Shown here: piece after piece, positions 8,933 through 17,993 of the stretch | Layout of the letters: the number at the start of each line of letters is the position of its first letter | How positions within the stretch are numbered: position 1 is the stretch's first letter | NCBI GenBank assembly: GCA_024638265.1 | Contig: JAHEKQ010000001.1 | Span: forward strand, 62,001-126,000 | DNA length: 64,000 bases | Direction: 5' to 3' | Source of the DNA: Flammeovirgaceae bacterium | Lineage (GTDB): Bacteria > Bacteroidota > Bacteroidia > Cytophagales > Cyclobacteriaceae | Translations under genes and position numbers: made by a program | Notes under the pieces: model-generated | Told to the model about the DNA's origin: nothing | Seen by the model: the letters and a program-made list of their open reading frames with translations, nothing else | Database searches by the model: none

Positions 8933-10318
8933 CTATAAAAGGATTCCAAGACTGTATAAAAGCTTGATTTCTGCCTTGCGGTTCTTTGCAATGGTATCAA
9001 TTAATTTGACCTGGGCTGTTATATAGCTGAGCTCCCTTGAGTTAATAAGAAACAATGAACTCTCCCCGAGATTGAACATTCTTCGTTCTCCAGCCAAAAG
9101 AGATGCATAATTGCGGACATTTTCCTCATAGAGACTTATTTGATTTCTCGTGTTTTCAAGATCATTACGTGAGGAAACCACCTTGTACCGTACGGTCTGT
9201 CGATAGTTGGACAGAGATGCCTGTTGGCCCTGCAATTTCAATCCAGCCATTCTGAACTTTCCGCGCTCTTTTCTAAGCAGCAAGGGAAATTTTACCTGTA
9301 AGCCCCAGGTAAAATCATTTCGGTTGAATGAACCGGGAAGTGGGCCCTCTACCGGTTCACTCAGAAGATTGTATTTCAAGTTCACCTCCGGCTTGAGCCA
9401 CTCCCCGGCAAGTCTTCGGTCCACTTCCAATTGTTCCACCTTTAGTTCTTGTGTACGAATCAAGGGATGGTTTGAGATAAGGGAGTCCATTCCCGAGTAC
9501 ACAACCTCCAGGTCCGGTGTCAGGACCGGGTCGGGAATTACATCTTCCTCCAGTTCAAGGGGAACCATTCCGTCATCCCAGAGGAAGGTTGACAGCATTG
9601 CCGTTGCATTTAGAAAGTCAACATTGGCCTGCTGGAAACTGATCATCCTGTTCTGTACCTGAATCCCTGCTTCAAGTGTATCAATAGCGGCGCGATCACC
9701 CAGTTCGGCACTCTGCTCAACTCCGACCAATCTCTCTCTTGCCACTGCTACCGAGCGCTCGAATACCTGTCGTTTCCGGTAAGCTGCGTACCAGTCCCAG
9801 TAGGCAATACCCGCTTCGAGCAAGAGTTTATTCAGTTGAATTTGTCGTTCTGCAGCCACAGCCTCACGGTTGAAATAAGCTTTTCTTAAATCGGCCCTTC
9901 GTTTATCGATAAACAATCCCCGCCCCACCGGAAGTGATACTCCTGCATAGTACAATCCATTTGTTGGTGTATTATTCTCAGGATCGAGAAAAACTCCGTC
10001 GTTGCGCTCGAGGCCGGTATAGAATTCCATACCAAACCAGGTGGGAAGCTTCAGTCCCTGGTCTGTCAGCGAGTAGTAATCATCCCCTTTAAATTCTTTC
10101 TGTGCTCTTTCATAAAAAAGGACCGGATCAAAATTTCCCCGTGCACTGGTAAGTAAGGCCGCACCCATGTCTACTTGCATGTTTGCCACCATTGCCAGCG
10201 GGTGATTCTCCCTGACCAAGCTTAGAAATTCTTCATAGGACAAGGTTCGCTGAAGGCTGTCCTGTGCAAGCAGTCCGCGGAAGAAGATTATCAGAAAAAG
10301 TAAGATATAGTACCTCAT
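8933..10318 (-). CDS. TolC-family outer membrane efflux protein
   Basis: A 461-residue protein with a signal peptide (YILLFLIIFFRGLLAQ) and the long helical repeats of the TolC/OEP family (two hairpins, around residues 150-270 and 340-460). It forms the outer-membrane exit duct of a tripartite exporter. It is the last gene of the tetR - ABC - HlyD - TolC operon and overlaps the HlyD gene by 4 bases. The whole set forms a type I-like secretion or efflux system. The TetR gene in front implies induction by a small molecule. Confidence 0.88.
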   Translation of the reverse strand: MRYYILLFLIIFFRGLLAQDSLQRTLSYEEFLSLVRENHPLAMVANMQVDMGAALLTSARGNFDPVLFYERAQKEFKGDDYYSLTDQGLKLPTWFGMEFYTGLERNDGVFLDPENNTPTNGLYYAGVSLPVGRGLFIDKRRADLRKAYFNREAVAAERQIQLNKLLLEAGIAYWDWYAAYRKRQVFERSVAVARERLVGVEQSAELGDRAAIDTLEAGIQVQNRMISFQQANVDFLNATAMLSTFLWDDGMVPLELEEDVIPDPVLTPDLEVVYSGMDSLISNHPLIRTQELKVEQLEVDRRLAGEWLKPEVNLKYNLLSEPVEGPLPGSFNRNDFTWGLQVKFPLLLRKERGKFRMAGLKLQGQQASLSNYRQTVRYKVVSSRNDLENTRNQISLYEENVRNYASLLAGERRMFNLGESSLFLINSRELSYITAQVKLIDTIAKNRKAEIKLLYSLGILL

Positions 10319-11670
10319 TTTTTCTCCTGAGAATTCATGTTGCCGTTTTCAGTCTTATAATAATCTGCCGGAAAGCCGTTGATCTGTCGCCAAATTTCAT
10401 ACCAGACAAATACATCCTTAAGCAGGATCATACTATATGTGCCTCCCCCGGGTCGCAGAGCTTCAGGCCATGGAACATCGTCAGGGTCAGGAATTACCAG
10501 TATCCTGAACATGCCGTTCTCACTTATAAAATTGTCGATTGCGAAGATCTTCCCACCGTAGGTTCCATAACTTGTGTTGGGCCAGCCTGAGAAAACTATA
10601 GCCGGCCAACCATCAAACTGGATTCGTACCTTTTGACCTCTTTCCAGTAGTGGAAGGTCGAGTGGCTTCACGTACATCTCTACAGCGAGCTGATAGTTCT
10701 GGGGCATGATGCTGACAATTTGAGAACCCTCCTTTATGGTCTCGCCTAATCCTATCTGAATTGCTTTTGTTATATAGCCAGATTGAGGGGCCTTGATATA
10801 ATAGAAGCTATTTCTTATCTCATAATTGGACAGTTTGTTTCTCAACTTGGTTACCGTCGCTTCAGTATCAAACATGGCGGAAAGCGCTGAAAATTTTTCA
10901 GACTGGGCTTTAGCAATATCATCCTTATACTGTGCATCAATGGAAAGTAATTCCATCTTGACATTGAGATACTCATTTCTACTAGCCAACAGGCTATTCT
11001 TGGATGAGATCATATCTGATTCCGCCTTTTGCAAGGTTAAATTTCTCTTTTCCAGGTCTGTTAGAGACTTTAAGCCATCCTGATAAAGCTTTTCCAAACG
11101 CTTGTACTGTCGATCTGCAATCTGATAGTTTATGGAATCAGCTGCATATTTGGCGCTATCGCTCTGTACTTTAAGCTGGGCCTGAAGCAATTTGTTCTCA
11201 GTTTGCTGGAGCTTTAAATCACGTGTTTGTTTGAGAGCTGCAATTTGCTCGTCAAGTGAAGAAGCCTTCTCTTTATAAGATACCGCACTCTGTTGCTTGG
11301 ATGAAAGTTCCTGCGATGTCCTCGAAACCAGTTGTGGATCAAAATAGTCATCCTTGATCTCAGAAATATAGAGAATAGTGTCACCTTTCTCGACAAAGTC
11401 GCCTTCCTTGACATACCATTGTTCAATTCGGCCACCAATAACAGATTGGACAGTTTGAGGCCGCTGGTCCGGTTTCAGCGTCGTTACTACCCCCCTCGAC
11501 CTGATATTCTGAGTCCAGGGCAGAAACATTAATAGCAGGAATACAAAAAAGAGGAACCAAAGCACCTTGATCAGCACCCTTCCGGCTCTTTTACTTTCCA
11601 CCCTTGCAAAGGAGCTGAACTTTTTGGTGTCCAACCGGTCCTTTACTGAATTGTTTGAAATATTAAGCAT
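10315..11670 (-). CDS. HlyD-type periplasmic adaptor (membrane fusion) protein
   Basis: A 451-residue adaptor with one membrane helix at about 31-53, a lipoyl-like half (GGRIEQWYVKEGDFVEKGDTIL), a long coiled-coil from about 115 to 270, a second lipoyl half (IKAPQSGYITKAIQIGLGETIKEG) and a beta-barrel domain. It bridges the inner-membrane ABC protein and the TolC-like channel. It overlaps both neighbours by a few bases. The coiled-coil length suits a type I secretion system as much as drug efflux, and the cargo cannot be told from sequence. Confidence 0.88.
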   Translation of the reverse strand: MLNISNNSVKDRLDTKKFSSFARVESKRAGRVLIKVLWFLFFVFLLLMFLPWTQNIRSRGVVTTLKPDQRPQTVQSVIGGRIEQWYVKEGDFVEKGDTILYISEIKDDYFDPQLVSRTSQELSSKQQSAVSYKEKASSLDEQIAALKQTRDLKLQQTENKLLQAQLKVQSDSAKYAADSINYQIADRQYKRLEKLYQDGLKSLTDLEKRNLTLQKAESDMISSKNSLLASRNEYLNVKMELLSIDAQYKDDIAKAQSEKFSALSAMFDTEATVTKLRNKLSNYEIRNSFYYIKAPQSGYITKAIQIGLGETIKEGSQIVSIMPQNYQLAVEMYVKPLDLPLLERGQKVRIQFDGWPAIVFSGWPNTSYGTYGGKIFAIDNFISENGMFRILVIPDPDDVPWPEALRPGGGTYSMILLKDVFVWYEIWRQINGFPADYYKTENGNMNSQEKK

Positions 11671-13363
11671 CGGTCAGTTCTACTTTCTTATTTTCACTTA
11701 TTACTTTTCCCTTTTCCATTACAATTACCTTATCGACCTTTTCGGCCAGGTAAGTATCATTTGATACCACTACCATGGTCCATTGGTTTTCAGGTGATGT
11801 AATGAAATCTATGAGTCTCTTCCTGTCATGTTCATCTGAGTGTTCAAAAGCATCCTCGAGTAACAGCAGTCTCGGCTTGTCTGCGATACCCCTTGCCAAC
11901 AGGAGCTTTTGTATAATGCTGCGGGGAAGTTTTTTCCCCTGGGGATCGAGAATTGTGTCTATACCATTCTCAAGGCTGTTTATATAGTCTGATAAGCCGA
12001 TATTATCAATCGCCCATCGACAACTTACCACATCAGCGTTGTCCCTGTCTACCGTAATGTTTTCCAAAATGGAACCCTCAAAAAGCAATTCCTGGCTTAG
12101 GGAGTCTCCAATTACCATACGAAGCGAGTCCAGGTGAATATTAGTCAGGGAAATACCATCATAGAGTATGGACCCCTGGTGTACCTCGTAGAGTCCCGCC
12201 AGGATATGTAGCAAAGTGCTTTTTCCGGAACCGTTTTCACCGGTAATCATTACTTTTTCACCGGGCTTCAAAGTGAGGTCCAATCCATCGAGGATATTTC
12301 GTTTCTGGTCAGGATAGTGGAACCGGACATCCTTCATTTCAACCTGCATTCCTGGCTTTTCGGGATCCACTTCATAACCCCCCTCCCTTTCCAATTCAAG
12401 GTCTGTCACCATTCCTATTTTTTCCAGGGAAGTCAGAATATCATATATGGTCTCAAAACTGAGTATGAGTTTCTCCACTGAATTGATTACAAGGAGGATA
12501 ATGATCTCCGCTGCCACAAACTGGCCAATGTTCATCAACTGTTCCATTACCAGGATACCCCCGATGGCCAGTAACCCTGTAGCAACTAATACCTTAAAAA
12601 CCACCATTAATGAGTATTGCTGTACCAGTACAGAGAAATGGCTTTTCCTCGCACCCAGGTACTTGTTAACCAGGGTATCCGATCGCTTCAAAGGCAAGTC
12701 CGTTTTACCGGCCAGTTTGAAGGTCATACTGGTCCGGGCCATCTCCTCGAGCCAATGGGCCACCTCGTATTTATATTTGGATTCTTCGAGGCTGGTATCA
12801 AGTCCCTTTTTAGCAGTTAACCTAATGATGACGACCACTAAAATCACCAGGATCAATGAAAATGCAATGAAGAAGGGGTGATAGAAAGAAAGTAAAATCA
12901 AGCCAAAAATAACCTGGAGGCTGGCTGCCGTGAAATCGATGAGGATTTTTGAAAGGCCTTTCTGAACAGAAACCGTATCAAAGAAACGGTTCATCAATTC
13001 GGGGGCGTAATGCTTGTACAAAGCCTCAAGTTTAATCCTGGGTATTCTGAAAGCGAATTCAAAGGCAGCCCTGGTGAAAATTTTCTGCTGCAGGTTTTCC
13101 GTTATTCTCAACTGGTTGATCTGCAATACACCGGTGACCGCCACCCCAAAAACTACCACGGACACCAAAAGTATCCAGGAAGAATTAATCTGTCCTGCCT
13201 GAAGAATATTGACAATCGCCTGGATTCCCAGGGGAAGCGATAAACTCACGAGTCCATTGAAGATCGCATAAACATATACGTCTTGTACCTCTTTCTTATC
13301 CGGTTTCAGCAATCTCCAAAACCTTTGAATCGGTGTTAATATTGAAATGTCTTTTGGATCCAT
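11663..13363 (-). CDS. ABC transporter, fused permease and ATPase with altered catalytic motifs
   Basis: A 566-residue half-transporter from ATG 13363, with two bases between it and the tetR stop. An in-frame start at 13387 would overlap tetR. The N-terminal 300 residues hold about six membrane helices. The ATPase domain has an intact Walker A (GENGSGKS, 375-382). Its signature is degenerate (GKKLPRSIIQKLLLARG instead of LSGGQ), Walker B reads LLLLEDAF with the usual Asp-Glu pair as Glu503-Asp504, and the H-loop histidine is replaced by Asn535 (VVVSND). The expected sequence drift of a pseudogene is absent. It may bind ATP but hydrolyse slowly, or pair with a second subunit. No peptidase C39 domain is present. 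Confidence 0.85.
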   Translation of the reverse strand: MDPKDISILTPIQRFWRLLKPDKKEVQDVYVYAIFNGLVSLSLPLGIQAIVNILQAGQINSSWILLVSVVVFGVAVTGVLQINQLRITENLQQKIFTRAAFEFAFRIPRIKLEALYKHYAPELMNRFFDTVSVQKGLSKILIDFTAASLQVIFGLILLSFYHPFFIAFSLILVILVVVIIRLTAKKGLDTSLEESKYKYEVAHWLEEMARTSMTFKLAGKTDLPLKRSDTLVNKYLGARKSHFSVLVQQYSLMVVFKVLVATGLLAIGGILVMEQLMNIGQFVAAEIIILLVINSVEKLILSFETIYDILTSLEKIGMVTDLELEREGGYEVDPEKPGMQVEMKDVRFHYPDQKRNILDGLDLTLKPGEKVMITGENGSGKSTLLHILAGLYEVHQGSILYDGISLTNIHLDSLRMVIGDSLSQELLFEGSILENITVDRDNADVVSCRWAIDNIGLSDYINSLENGIDTILDPQGKKLPRSIIQKLLLARGIADKPRLLLLEDAFEHSDEHDRKRLIDFITSPENQWTMVVVSNDTYLAEKVDKVIVMEKGKVISENKKVELTDA

Positions 13364-13364
13364 C

Positions 13365-14054
13365 TTACTTCTCGGGTTTCTGCCCATTTATCGATTTGAA
13401 AACCATTTCCCTGAAAAATTTTACGATTGAATCTTCTCCTTTTACATGATCAGTAAGCCTTGGCAAATGCTCTGCAAAGAACCTTTGATGATGGGCTCCT
13501 TCTATGACAGTAGAAACCAACATGTGAGGGTACTTGTAGCTTTCGTTTATTTCAAGAATATACTCACTCACCTGATGAACCAGTCTCTTATACCCCAGGA
13601 AAGCTCCAATCTGGTTTTCACTATCCACCTGCCGCGTCAGATAGGCCTTAGAAGATTCTGAAATAACGATCCGGCTCAGGGTGGAAACATTGACAAAATC
13701 TGATTCATAGTCGTTGATCTTTTCTGAAATCAGGAAATCTATTGCCTTGTCGAGTTTCTCGTACGAATCGGAAATATTTGCTGTAGAAAAAACGAGATGG
13801 AGCTCCATCCAACCCCAATACCATGAGGTAAGATAAATCAGCAACTTGTTTTTGCTCTCAAAATACCTGTACACAGATGCCTCAGTCGACTGGATCCTGG
13901 CAGCGAGTTTTCGAAAGGTAAACTGTTCAAAACCCACCTCATCAATAAGTTCAGCCCCAGCAAACACGATCCGCCTGCCCAGATCGCTGGATTGGGGATC
14001 CTTTAAATATATCTCATTGTTAACCTGTACCGTTACGTTAAGGAGTCGTTTCAT
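13365..14054 (-). CDS. TetR-family transcriptional regulator
   Basis: A 229-residue regulator. Residues 25-72 form the TetR helix-turn-helix (GRRIVFAGAELIDEVGFEQF followed by KLAARIQSTEASVYRYFESK). The rest is an all-helical ligand and dimerisation domain unlike characterised members. It is the first gene of the exporter operon, two bases before the ABC gene, so it likely represses its own operon and is released by the exported compound. A perfect 7-1-7 palindrome 20 bases upstream of the start is a good operator candidate. Confidence 0.88.
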   Translation of the reverse strand: MKRLLNVTVQVNNEIYLKDPQSSDLGRRIVFAGAELIDEVGFEQFTFRKLAARIQSTEASVYRYFESKNKLLIYLTSWYWGWMELHLVFSTANISDSYEKLDKAIDFLISEKINDYESDFVNVSTLSRIVISESSKAYLTRQVDSENQIGAFLGYKRLVHQVSEYILEINESYKYPHMLVSTVIEGAHHQRFFAEHLPRLTDHVKGEDSIVKFFREMVFKSINGQKPEK

Positions 14055-14073
14055 AATTATTACTCGCAGTTAT

Positions 14074-14088
14074 AATAGTATTACTATT
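14074..14088. promoter_or_regulatory. Palindromic operator candidate for the TetR regulator
   Basis: AATAGTA-T-TACTATT is a perfect 15-base inverted repeat between the divergent tetR and acetamidase-like genes, 20 bases before the tetR ATG. Its size and position fit a TetR-family operator that could control the exporter operon and perhaps also the gene at 14188. This is inference from symmetry and position only. Confidence 0.5.
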
Positions 14089-14187
14089 GTTTTTGCACGT
14101 AACCTTAACGCTGATGACCACAAAAGGTTTCTGAAAACTCAAATATTTTTTCCTTTCTTGTATAAAGTCTATTAATCCCCATTATAA

Positions 14188-15201
14188 ATGAACTCTTCCA
14201 ACCTGTTATTATTCCCCGCAATTTTCCTGATCCTTGCTTGTAACCCAGTTAGCGAGGGTCCTGAGAAAGAGAATTCGCCATCCAAAGGTCTTGTTCCAGA
14301 TTATACCCTTACCAAAGACCAGACCCACAACAAGTTTTCAAAAACAGTACCACCGATACTGACAGTATCTCCCGGTGCTGTAATAGAAGCATTTACAGAA
14401 GATGCCAGTGATGAGCAGATCAACCCCGGTTCGGGAATTGCTGCACTTGATTCCCTGGATTTTGAACCAATCCACCCACTTACCGGACCTGTATTTGTTG
14501 AGGGAGCAAGGGTTGGTGATGTGATCAAGGTAACACTGCATAAAATTGAATTGGGAACCTGGGGTTGGAATGCTATCCTCCCTGGATTCGGATTCCTGGC
14601 GGATACACTTGACTCAAAGTACCTACAGATATATGAATTCGAGCCGGGAATGGATTCCATAGCATTTAATGACAAGATTCGATTACCAATCCAGCCATTT
14701 CCGGGAGTAATGGGTGTGGCACCGGATACGGAAGAAATGTTAAGCACCATCCCACCAAGGGCAAATGGGGGCAATATGGACGACCCGTTCATGACTGAGG
14801 AAACAACCGTATATTTTCCTGTATTTGTTGAAGGGGGTCTTTTCTCTATTGGGGACGGACATGCCGTTCAGGGATTGGGAGAGGTTTGCGGGACAGCTAT
14901 TGAAGCTCCGCTAAGAATCATCTATGAAATAGATGTCATCAAAAACATGAGCATACAAGAACCGCAGTACGAAACGGAAGAGTATTATGCCACAACCGGA
15001 TTTGCGGAAACCATAGATGAAGCAGCTAGGAAAGCTACCTTATATATGGTGGAATACCTGCAAAGGCACCATGAGCTCAGCGAAGAGGAGGCCTATGCGC
15101 TGTGCTCACTGGCAGGAGACCTGCATATAGCGGAAGTCGTAGATGTCCCTCATATGCTAGTTACCATGCATATGAGTAAGCAGGTGATGGGCAGTCGCTA
15201 G
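14188..15201 (+). CDS. Acetamidase/formamidase family lipoprotein
   Basis: A 337-residue protein of the FmdA/AmdA fold, recognisable by VEGARVGDVIKVTL, WGWNAILPGFGFL, RANGGNMD and the metal-site stretch YFPVFVEGGLFSIGDGHAVQGLGEV. The family hydrolyses short amides. Unlike cytoplasmic formamidases it begins with a lipoprotein signal (FLILAC, modified Cys at residue 18), so it should sit in a membrane facing the periplasm. The substrate is unknown. It is divergent from tetR and convergent with the metallopeptidase gene, with only two bases between the stops. Confidence 0.85.
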   Translation: MNSSNLLLFPAIFLILACNPVSEGPEKENSPSKGLVPDYTLTKDQTHNKFSKTVPPILTVSPGAVIEAFTEDASDEQINPGSGIAALDSLDFEPIHPLTGPVFVEGARVGDVIKVTLHKIELGTWGWNAILPGFGFLADTLDSKYLQIYEFEPGMDSIAFNDKIRLPIQPFPGVMGVAPDTEEMLSTIPPRANGGNMDDPFMTEETTVYFPVFVEGGLFSIGDGHAVQGLGEVCGTAIEAPLRIIYEIDVIKNMSIQEPQYETEEYYATTGFAETIDEAARKATLYMVEYLQRHHELSEEEAYALCSLAGDLHIAEVVDVPHMLVTMHMSKQVMGSR

Positions 15202-15203
15202 TA

Positions 15204-16844
15204 TTACTCCAGCCCCAGTACGTCAATACCCTGCTCAAAAATAATATCCACCGGGATTCCTGCATCTGCAAGTTTATCGAGGTCTTCCTGCAATTCAGGT
15301 CCAATCACACCCCTGGAAGCTACGAGGGACGCCACTTCTTCATAGTCCCCGTCACCCTGTATATGTAGGATGAGGCTACTAAGCGCATTCATGGCTTCCT
15401 TCATTATTTCAAAATTTACCGAGTATAATCCATCTTCGTCCTTTGAAAAGGCACCCATTTCCTTGAAGAAATTAAAACGGATCATATTGGCTTTTCCGTG
15501 GGCACTGGAAGCTCCAAATCGAACAGAACGAAAAATACTGGTCATAAAAGTGACATAGTAATCTTCCAGGTTGCCCTCCAATTCTCCTTTTTCATGAAGT
15601 TGAGTGATCATATACAGACCCAGTATATCCGCCTTACCCTCTTCCAGTGCAGATGCATGTTCACGTAATGCCTGTCGGACCGTACCTGACCCGTCCAGGG
15701 TATTTTTAATTCCCAGCCCATGTGCCACTTCGTGGAACATAGTATTACTGAAGAACGCATTGAACGTGATATACTTTCGCTGTTCAGCTGCAATTAAGTT
15801 ATTCGCGATGGGGATCAGGATTTGATCGAATTTCGCCCTCATAGCATTTTTCAATTGCAAGCGCCTGGTTCCCTTTGCCAATTGTACCTCTTCGTCATTG
15901 GGCAGGTTGATCGCAATGGTCTTGCTCCCCGCATTACAATCACCGGCGTAGTATACCACGTCATAGGCATTAAGGTCTGCATCTGTACCCGGCATCTCTG
16001 CTTTATATTCATCCTCAACCGGGAGGCCAGTCTGAAGTTCGGGAAGGAAATCTGCATATTGGGCAAGTCTTTCGCTCCAATCCATATCTTTTATCAGCAC
16101 AAATGTTTCATGGGCTGCTTTTTGCCCGTACAATTGATCTTCATAAGTTTCTATCGGACCGATCACTACCTCGATCCGGTTGGACTTCATGTCCATCCAG
16201 GCCATATCGCTCTCTTGGTATTCATCCGTTTCGAGGGCTGTTGCTCTCAACTCCAGGTATCTCTTCAGCCCTGGGTCCTCGGCCAATTCTGCGCATTCCC
16301 TGAGTATTTCCGCTACACGTCCAACTTCCTCGGTGAACATCTCGTGATAAGGGACCACAACAAGATTGCCATCATCGTCTCTTCTTAAATAGGTGTATAA
16401 ACTTGACTTTCCCTCCAATTCTGCCGCTTCGAATTCTTCACGGGTCATGTCTGCAGGATAATAATTAGCTCCGGCTGGTTTGGCACCGACCCCTTCTATA
16501 AACGGTTCATTGTTGTTCAACCGGTCCCATGGTCCATAATTAATCATGGCGAACTTCTTTAAGTCCTCATCTTCAATTGAGTTCAGTAGTTCTTCCTTGT
16601 CTCCATAGGCATCGAACCAGAAAAGTTCGTCCATAATCGAACCAGCTTGTATCAATTTGGCTACAATCTGCTTTTCATTGTCGCTCAGCGCTCCCATATC
16701 TGATGTTAGCCGAACGGTTACATATTTGTTCAATAGCTTCTGTTCTTCCGTGATTTCAATATTCTCTTCTGTATTCTGATCAGCTTTTTCGGTACAGGAA
16801 ATAAGTGTTAGCATTAAAATCCCCACCAATATTGATATTCTCAT
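15204..16844 (-). CDS. M49-like (dipeptidyl-peptidase III-related) metallopeptidase lipoprotein
   Basis: A 546-residue protein with a lipoprotein signal (LTLISC, Cys17). The zinc motif is HEVAH at 371-375, and a second motif EEGKAD is at 401-406. This resembles the HELLGH plus EECRAE pair of dipeptidyl-peptidase III, with His371, His375 and Glu402 as likely zinc ligands. Here the first motif is the five-residue HExxH form rather than the six-residue HExxGH form. The N-terminal acidic half carries YGPWDRLNNNEPF and GANYYPADM, typical of bacterial M49 relatives. It would remove peptides in the periplasm. A divergent small membrane protein gene follows at 16940. Confidence 0.78.
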   Translation of the reverse strand: MRISILVGILMLTLISCTEKADQNTEENIEITEEQKLLNKYVTVRLTSDMGALSDNEKQIVAKLIQAGSIMDELFWFDAYGDKEELLNSIEDEDLKKFAMINYGPWDRLNNNEPFIEGVGAKPAGANYYPADMTREEFEAAELEGKSSLYTYLRRDDDGNLVVVPYHEMFTEEVGRVAEILRECAELAEDPGLKRYLELRATALETDEYQESDMAWMDMKSNRIEVVIGPIETYEDQLYGQKAAHETFVLIKDMDWSERLAQYADFLPELQTGLPVEDEYKAEMPGTDADLNAYDVVYYAGDCNAGSKTIAINLPNDEEVQLAKGTRRLQLKNAMRAKFDQILIPIANNLIAAEQRKYITFNAFFSNTMFHEVAHGLGIKNTLDGSGTVRQALREHASALEEGKADILGLYMITQLHEKGELEGNLEDYYVTFMTSIFRSVRFGASSAHGKANMIRFNFFKEMGAFSKDEDGLYSVNFEIMKEAMNALSSLILHIQGDGDYEEVASLVASRGVIGPELQEDLDKLADAGIPVDIIFEQGIDVLGLE

Positions 16845-16939
16845 CGTCTGTTTGTTTTTGTTTTGAATTTAGTGAATTTGGTTCATTTCAGGGGCTGATA
16901 ACTCTTGTAAAATTAATTGTGTGGCACTAGATTAAGAAG

Positions 16940-17413
16940 ATGAATGTCCCTCAGTTTACCCGGGTACTGGCACTTTTTATCCTCACCACGGCAGCCTATT
17001 ATTTTTATATAGATTTTGACTACCTGGTTGAATCTTTAAGGAACCAGGCCATGTGGAATCTCTTCCTAGTTGTTACGGTTCTTTGGTACATCTATACAGT
17101 CAGAACAGTTGTTGCACTATTCAAACTTGAACAGATAGGCTGGTATCTTGGAAATGGATGGTTGCTTTATGCCCTTTCTATACGAGTCACCACATTTATT
17201 TCTATGACCTATATCTATAATATCGATATTCCCGGTGGGCTAGGTCAGATGGTGCTGTTTGTAGTCTTTTACGGGATTGCCTGGTATTTTTTTAACAAGC
17301 GTGAATTCAAAGAGTATTTTGATACCGAGCTAAGCAACAGAAACCTTTCAACCTGGTTGCCTATCGCCATTGCAGGTGTTTTATTAGCCTATGCAGCTTT
17401 GACTGCTCAATAA
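16940..17413 (+). CDS. Small multi-spanning membrane protein, unknown function
   Basis: A 157-residue protein made almost entirely of membrane helices, about five (near residues 8-26, 36-60, 68-92, 100-120 and 137-156). It has no motif I recognise and no signal cleavage site. It is single, with its own rho-independent terminator two bases after the stop, and convergent with the ompH genes. The clean frame, ATG start and membrane pattern support it being real. Confidence 0.65.
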   Translation: MNVPQFTRVLALFILTTAAYYFYIDFDYLVESLRNQAMWNLFLVVTVLWYIYTVRTVVALFKLEQIGWYLGNGWLLYALSIRVTTFISMTYIYNIDIPGGLGQMVLFVVFYGIAWYFFNKREFKEYFDTELSNRNLSTWLPIAIAGVLLAYAALTAQ

Positions 17414-17414
17414 A

Positions 17415-17440
17415 AAAGCCAACCTGTTAAGGCTGGCTTT
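17415..17440. terminator. Bidirectional rho-independent terminator
   Basis: AAAGCCA-A-CC and GG-C-TGGCTTT form a hairpin of seven base pairs, one mismatch and two more pairs with a six-base loop. It has A-rich sequence before it and T-rich sequence after it, so it can stop transcription from the gene at 16940 and from the ompH operon on the other strand. Confidence 0.7.
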
Positions 17441-17459
17441 ACAATAAATTTCTTTTCTT

Positions 17460-17981
17460 CTAATTGACGGCTACGCCCATCTTTTTAAGTACGAGGTCGG
17501 AGATATCATATTGCTCATTGGCATATAGAACGATATCTGTACCACCTACTCCCGCTGTAAATACGAAATCAAACCCGTTTTCTTCAGCTACAGAATTTAT
17601 GCTGTTTCCAACTTTTGTGTAGACAGGATCCAGGAGTTCGCCTCTTTTGCTCTCCATACTCTTCTGTGCATCCTGCTGGAAAGTCTGGATATTCTGCTCC
17701 AGTTGTGCGAGTTCGTTCATTCGATCCCGCTGTACCGCATCAGGTGTTGTGGCAGGAAGGTTCTGAAGTGCAGTGAGTTTCTGCTGATACTCATCGTACT
17801 TCGCCTTCAACTGGTTCTCAAGCTGTGTCTGATGAGCCTGGAGTGAAGATTCGATCTGCTTGGACTCCGGCATCTTACTGAAGATATATTCCACGTCGGC
17901 GTAAGCAATCTTTAAATTTTGTGCCGAAGCCAACCCCGCAGCCATCGACAGCACCAATACAAAAAACAGTTTACTTTTCAT
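17460..17981 (-). CDS. OmpH/Skp-family periplasmic chaperone (second copy)
   Basis: A 173-residue exported protein with a signal peptide ending SAQ and the OmpH/Skp pattern KIAYADVEYIFSKMPE, a long charged coiled-coil (about 40-110) and a C-terminal beta segment (DFVFTAGVGGTDIVLYA, then YDISDLVLKKMGV). Skp-like trimers hold unfolded outer-membrane proteins on their way to BamA. It is the last gene of the bamA-ompH-ompH cluster, 12 bases after its paralogue. Confidence 0.9.
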   Translation of the reverse strand: MKSKLFFVLVLSMAAGLASAQNLKIAYADVEYIFSKMPESKQIESSLQAHQTQLENQLKAKYDEYQQKLTALQNLPATTPDAVQRDRMNELAQLEQNIQTFQQDAQKSMESKRGELLDPVYTKVGNSINSVAEENGFDFVFTAGVGGTDIVLYANEQYDISDLVLKKMGVAVN

Positions 17982-17993
17982 CTTATTAATTAT

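Noticed and set aside
12447-12881. Open frames on the plus strand opposite the ABC transporter gene
   Set aside because: They lie antisense to a gene with clear membrane and ATPase motifs, have no recognisable domain and follow its codon shadow.
13363-13387. Earlier start for the ABC gene overlapping tetR
   Set aside because: ATG 13363 follows the tetR stop by one base, while the extension is highly basic and has no family support.
15204-16844. Assignment as thermolysin-type M4 peptidase
   Set aside because: The second motif EEGKAD 30 residues after HEVAH and the absence of a propeptide fit M49 better than M4.
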